A stretch of 7,891 nucleotides of DNA, from the NCBI GenBank assembly GCA_015222405.1, contig JADFVG010000094.1:1-7891 (forward strand), in the 5' to 3' direction. This stretch comes from Chloroflexota bacterium. Lineage in GTDB: Bacteria; Chloroflexota; Dehalococcoidia; E44-bin15. Below are positions 5,030 to 7,891 of this stretch, one piece after another. Under the pieces are notes generated by a model, which made no database searches, was not told the origin of the DNA, and was given only the letters and a program-made list of their open reading frames with translations. A program made the translations under genes and the position numbers. How positions within the stretch are numbered: the stretch's first letter is position 1; the number at the start of each line of letters is the position of its first letter.

Positions 5030-5272
5030 TCACATCTCCTTCACATGCTTGGCTATTTTGTTGTAGGCTTCGAGGTCTAGGAGTGAGGGAAGTTTGAATC
5101 GGCTCGAAATCGCAACCATCTCCTCTGGTATGACAACAAATATGTCGATGTGCTCTATTTCTGCTTGCACTATCATCCCGGTCAATGCCAAGTCCTGATT
5201 AAGTAACTGAGCTAGTTCTCCGCATTGGCTTAGTGACGATATCGGCGCAATCGGGCCATGACGTCCTGCCAA
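5030..5272 (-). CDS. Possible small protein overlapping the end of the TIR-like gene (80 aa)
   Basis: A minus-strand frame of 80 codons that overlaps the last 43 bases of the TIR-like gene in another frame. The assumed start is TTG 5272-5270, with GAGG seven bases upstream; an internal ATG at 5176-5174 would give a 48-residue product. I do not recognise the family. The composition looks natural: a hydrophobic strand (IDIFVVI), acidic residues and a helical, Lys-rich C-terminus, ending two codons after a KEM tail at TGA. It could be a translationally coupled partner of the TIR-like protein, or the out-of-frame remainder of a once longer protein. The long overlap and the TTG start keep confidence modest. 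Confidence 0.4.
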   Translation of the reverse strand: MAGRHGPIAPISSLSQCGELAQLLNQDLALTGMIVQAEIEHIDIFVVIPEEMVAISSRFKLPSLLDLEAYNKIAKHVKEM

Positions 5273-6048
5273 AGTCTGGCCTCAGGAGGTATACCAGACT
5301 CCAATGCTAATACTCTCAACCTATTTACAATGTATTCAAGATGGTCGAGAGCACGCTCTAGCTGCTCACGAGTTAGCTCCTCGCCTTCTTCAATGGCTAA
5401 AATGTACGCAATGTCATAGAGGGCGATGAACATTTCGCTTATAGCACGACGCGATGATTCAGAATATGGGGATGAGATTGCTCTTTCGGCGATGTCATAT
5501 CGAATGGTTTGAAGAGTATGCATGATTTCAGCAATGCTTCTTTCGAGAGGTTTCTCACTTTTCAGAAGCGGACCGAGGTTGACTGCGACTGAGATTGGAT
5601 TGTCAACTGCAGTTGGGTCTACCTCCACAGAACGAGTGTGTTTCACTAGTTCCTTCTTGAACTCGGCGACGCTATCCCAGTCAAGATGGTTCACGTGGAT
5701 GGTTCGAGTTGTATAAACATCAAATGGAATGTGTTGCCCCGATTCGATAAACTGAACCACAGGCTTTTTCACAAAGTGCCGGATGGCAAGCTCGTAAAAA
5801 ACATTTGGATTCTGGTCTGTCAAGTCAGCAACGACAAGGTCATCATCCATGACATGCTGAATTATCTGTGAAGTAATGATGCCCGGTTTTTCTATGTCAT
5901 CGGCGCGTATAGCTAGATACCCACATTCCTTCATCGTCGGTTTGATTACGTACTTCAATAGCTGTTCAGAACGCTTTCTAATGTGAGTTCCCTCATCACC
6001 TATAGGGGCAATAACAAAACAAGTCTTCTCTTCTTTTTTTTCTGCCAT
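5230..6048 (-). CDS. TIR / nucleoside 2-deoxyribosyltransferase-like protein, candidate defence effector
   Basis: A 272-residue protein whose first 120 residues form a TIR/deoxyribosyltransferase-like Rossmannoid domain. Features are strand 1 with CFVIAPIG (10-17), a basic helix leading to VIKPTMKECGY (34-44), RADD (48-51), VVADLTDQNPNVFYELAIRH (72-91) and KPVVQFI (95-101). Within the last motifs, Asn80-Pro-Asn and Glu86 are the likely nucleotide-binding and catalytic positions. Related domains cleave N-glycosidic bonds in NAD+ or nucleosides, and many serve as effectors in anti-phage or other conflict systems. Residues 165-272 are helical, with a heptad-like stretch (about 222-250) suitable for oligomerisation. 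ATG 6048-6046 is chosen because AAAGGAG lies eight bases upstream; an in-frame GTG at 6081 lacks this. It runs against its neighbours, between direct repeats, and is more AT-rich than nfnB or mutS, consistent with transfer. The enzyme activity and the defence role are inferred. Confidence 0.75.
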   Translation of the reverse strand: MAEKKEEKTCFVIAPIGDEGTHIRKRSEQLLKYVIKPTMKECGYLAIRADDIEKPGIITSQIIQHVMDDDLVVADLTDQNPNVFYELAIRHFVKKPVVQFIESGQHIPFDVYTTRTIHVNHLDWDSVAEFKKELVKHTRSVEVDPTAVDNPISVAVNLGPLLKSEKPLERSIAEIMHTLQTIRYDIAERAISSPYSESSRRAISEMFIALYDIAYILAIEEGEELTREQLERALDHLEYIVNRLRVLALESGIPPEARLWQDVMARLRRYRH

Positions 6049-6125
6049 GTCACCGTCTCCTTTCGTCGTCAGCATTGACACTAGCGTATGTCTTTCGTAA
6101 TCAATCGAGGCAGGGCTTAACCTCG

Positions 6126-6152
6126 CATGAGGGTCCCTCTGCTGTGAGAACT
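6126..6152. repeat. Right imperfect direct repeat flanking the TIR-like module
   Basis: CAT-GAGGGTCCCTC-(8)-GAACT, matching 4995-5020 with an identical 11-base core (6129-6139) and the same downstream GAACT at nearly the same distance. It lies in the predicted leader of the TIR-like gene. Confidence 0.55.
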
Positions 6153-6186
6153 ATTCCTGTCGCAATCGACTTTCTTGTGTGGGTAG

Positions 6187-6213
6187 CTTATACCAAGCTT
6201 TGCGGCTTGTCAA
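6187..6213 (-). promoter_or_regulatory. Candidate promoter of the TIR-like gene
   Basis: On the minus strand, a perfect TTGACA (6213-6208) is followed after 15 bases by TATAAG (6192-6187). The spacer is shorter than usual. Transcription from here would produce a leader of about 130 bases that contains the right GAGGGTCCCTC repeat. Confidence 0.35.
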
Positions 6214-6286
6214 GCTGAAACTTTAGCAGGGTGACTCCTTGCTTCAATGCCATCTCCTCAGCCATCTCCTTAAAACATGTCTCCAT
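6188..6286 (-). CDS. Very small possible ORF (32 aa), doubtful
   Basis: A minus-strand ATG frame of 32 codons upstream of the TIR-like gene, ending in TAA. The product would be short and charged, starting METCFKEMAEEMA. Three Met codons each have purine-rich sequence directly abutting them, with no proper spacing for a ribosome binding site. The frame also overlaps the candidate TIR-gene promoter. It may be a chance ORF or the remnant of a gene; I list it only because nothing else explains this stretch. Confidence 0.15.
   Translation of the reverse strand: METCFKEMAEEMALKQGVTLLKFQLDKPQSLV
6249..6270. repeat. Short tandem-like direct repeat
   Basis: GCCATCTCCT occurs at 6249-6258 and again at 6261-6270, two bases apart, in the space between the TIR-like gene and mutS. 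No role is evident. Confidence 0.4.
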
Positions 6287-6292
6287 CCTCTA

Positions 6293-6322
6293 TTTACTTT
6301 ACCTGTTGATTGTTAGTAGAAT
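6293..6322 (+). promoter_or_regulatory. Predicted mutS promoter
   Basis: TTTACT (6293-6298) and TAGAAT (6317-6322) with an 18-base spacer. Transcription would start near 6329, giving a leader of about 12 bases. Only a weak purine run (GAGCGAAGAG) precedes the mutS ATG, so translation initiation may be modest. Confidence 0.4.
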
Positions 6323-6340
6323 AACCCCAAGAGCGAAGAG

Positions 6341-7891
6341 ATGACCCCACTAAGACAGCAATACCTCAGGATCAAGCGAATATACCCCGAGGCCATCGTC
6401 TTCTTCCGCCTCGGCGACTTCTATGAGACCTTTGACCAGGATGCCAGGATCGCCTCTAAGGAACTTGATATCGTGCTCACCTCCAGGGAGATGGGCAAAG
6501 GGCAGCGAGTTCCCATGGCCGGCATCCCCTTCCATGCCCTGGATAACTATCTGGCCAGGCTGATAAACAGGGGCTATAAGGTGGCCATCTGCGAGCAGCT
6601 CACCGAGCCCAAAGCCAAAGGGCTGGTGGAGCGGGACGTTATTCGGGTGGTAACCCCGGGAACCGTTGTTGAGCCCCAGCTTCTGGAGGCGAAAGCTAAC
6701 AACTATCTGGCGGCGATAGTCGGAGACGGGGAGGAGGCAGGCATCTCCTATGCCGACATAACAACGGGCGAATTCGCCACCACCCAGGTCTCCCGGGAGC
6801 ACGCTCTTGCTGAGATGGAGCGCCTCAACCCATCCGAGGTCCTCGCTCCTCATGGCTCCGACCTCGCTGATTCATCTTTTCCCTCTCCGGTAACCCCCAT
6901 CGATGAGCAGTGGTTTGAACAGGAGACAGCGCGCCAGCTTCTGCTGGAGCACTTTGGAGCCTCAACCCTGGAGGGATATGGCTGCGCTAATCTGCCATTG
7001 GCGATAAAAGCAGCGGGCGCCATTCTCCATTACCTTGGCGAGACGCAGAAGGGAGCGCTGGGGCAGCTTACCAGGCTTGCAACATACTCCACCGAATCTT
7101 TTATGACCCTCGACCCGCAGACGAGACGAAACCTGGAGCTTTTTCACACCTTCCGCCTCGCAGCAACCCAGGGCTCGCTGCTCTCAGTAATCGACCTCAC
7201 CAAGACGGCGATGGGGGGCAGGCTGCTCAAGAGATGGCTGGGGCAGCCACTACTTGACATAACACCTCTTGAGCAGCGACTCGATGCTGTGGAGTGGTTT
7301 CATAGCAGGGTAGAGCAGCGCACCAAGGCCATCGCTCTTTTAGACCGCATCGCTGACCTGGAGAGGCTGGTGAACCGCATTAGAAGCGGTATCGCTACTC
7401 CCAGGGAGGTGCTTGCGCTTCGTCGCAGTCTTGAAGTTGCCTCCGACATCAGGGAAGCGATGGAGGCAGAGACCGATTCCCCCGCTTTGGGCTGGCTGGT
7501 GACAGATCTGAAGCCTTGCCCCGATGTTATCACCCTGATAGCGCAGGCTATCGCTGAGGAACCTCCAGCAAGCCTCGGTGATGGCGTCATTAAGGAGGGC
7601 TTCTCGGCGGAGCTGGACCAGATTCGAGTCGCCTCCAGGGATGCCAAGAAATACCTTGCCAACCTTGAGCGCCAGGAGCGGGAGCGAACGGGGATAAAGT
7701 CGCTCAAGGTGGGCTATAACAGGGTTTTTGGCTACTTCATCGAGGTCTCGAAGCCCAACCTGCCACAGGTTCCCGACGATTACATTCGCAAGCAGACGCT
7801 GGTGGGGGCGGAACGCTTCTTCACCCCTGAGCTTAAAGAATATGAATCGCTGATCCTCAATGCCCAGGAGCGAATCGCCGAGCTTGAGGGC
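6341..7891 (+). CDS. mutS: DNA mismatch repair ATPase MutS, N-terminal 517 residues (cut by window end)
   Basis: MutS recognises mismatches and small loops in newly replicated DNA and recruits MutL for repair. The frame is open from ATG 6341 to the window edge without a stop. The mismatch-recognition domain is at the N-terminus: FFRLGDFYE contains the Phe27-X-Glu29 motif that stacks on the mismatched base, followed by MAGIPFHALDNYL and VAICEQL. The connector domain carries RDVIRVVTPGT. The core/lever region shows TRRNLELF (261-268), then the GGRLLKRWLGQPL helix. GYNRVFGYFIEVSKPN begins at residue 458 and leads toward the clamp with RKQTLVGAERF. The Walker A ATPase domain should lie beyond the edge, since MutS is normally about 850 residues. 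The start agrees with the usual MTP-L-QQY beginning. It is an independent housekeeping gene and marks the far border of the accessory block. Confidence 0.95.
   Translation, partial: MTPLRQQYLRIKRIYPEAIVFFRLGDFYETFDQDARIASKELDIVLTSREMGKGQRVPMAGIPFHALDNYLARLINRGYKVAICEQLTEPKAKGLVERDVIRVVTPGTVVEPQLLEAKANNYLAAIVGDGEEAGISYADITTGEFATTQVSREHALAEMERLNPSEVLAPHGSDLADSSFPSPVTPIDEQWFEQETARQLLLEHFGASTLEGYGCANLPLAIKAAGAILHYLGETQKGALGQLTRLATYSTESFMTLDPQTRRNLELFHTFRLAATQGSLLSVIDLTKTAMGGRLLKRWLGQPLLDITPLEQRLDAVEWFHSRVEQRTKAIALLDRIADLERLVNRIRSGIATPREVLALRRSLEVASDIREAMEAETDSPALGWLVTDLKPCPDVITLIAQAIAEEPPASLGDGVIKEGFSAELDQIRVASRDAKKYLANLERQERERTGIKSLKVGYNRVFGYFIEVSKPNLPQVPDDYIRKQTLVGAERFFTPELKEYESLILNAQERIAELEG

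Noticed and set aside
4945..5040. tRNA or integron attC site
   Set aside because: There is no T-arm GTTCGA consensus, no cloverleaf and no CCA-proximal acceptor stem; the hairpins do not show the attC core sites either.
3933..6340. Integrase, transposase or toxin-antitoxin pair in the accessory block
   Set aside because: No ORF shows recombinase catalytic motifs or a known toxin-antitoxin family signature; any recombinase would have to act from elsewhere.
6350..6853. Long minus-strand open frame opposite mutS
   Set aside because: It is antisense to conserved MutS domains and has no recognisable motif or start signal.

Overview
The window looks like chromosomal DNA from an anaerobic bacterium. 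The main clue is a complete nfnA-nfnB pair, an electron-bifurcating NADH/ferredoxin:NADP+ oxidoreductase typical of anaerobes, together with a mutS gene. The protein style and codon use would fit Chloroflexota (Dehalococcoidia-like), but this is a guess: there is no rRNA or other lineage marker.

Layout. (1) 1-200: the 3' end of an unrecognised + strand gene. (2) 252-1565: an FAD-dependent amine-oxidase/protoporphyrinogen-oxidase-like flavoprotein, with a good promoter just upstream. (3) 1543-1690: an apparent promoter, a 10-bp-stem terminator-like hairpin and a small hairpin that overlaps the ribosome binding site of nfnA; this may be an attenuated leader. (4) 1691-3932: nfnA and nfnB, four bases apart, both with intact cofactor motifs. 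(5) 3818-4932: the unusual part. The last codons of nfnB occur three times in the same orientation: in the gene, again at 4287-4400 and again at 4847-4924. Between the copies lie two small single-gene units (71 and 85 codons), each with its own predicted promoter and ribosome binding site. Most differences between the copies are synonymous, so they look like ends of once-functional nfnB genes rather than recent local duplications. (6) 4945-6152: three consecutive stem-loops, then a minus-strand gene for a TIR/nucleoside-deoxyribosyltransferase-like protein and an overlapping small ORF. The module is bounded by an imperfect direct repeat with the core GAGGGTCCCTC. (7) 6293-7891: promoter and first 517 codons of mutS, cut by the window end.

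How it fits together. Housekeeping genes (flavoprotein, nfnAB, mutS) flank an accessory block of about 2.2 kb placed exactly at the 3' end of nfnB. The best single reading is that the nfnB 3' end is a recurrent insertion site. Very small, integrase-less cassettes were added one after another, each bringing a replacement nfnB 3' end, with a candidate defence gene on the far side. This parallels site-specific integration into 3' ends of genes such as ssrA, but with single-ORF cargo. No recombinase is visible, so the mechanism is inference.
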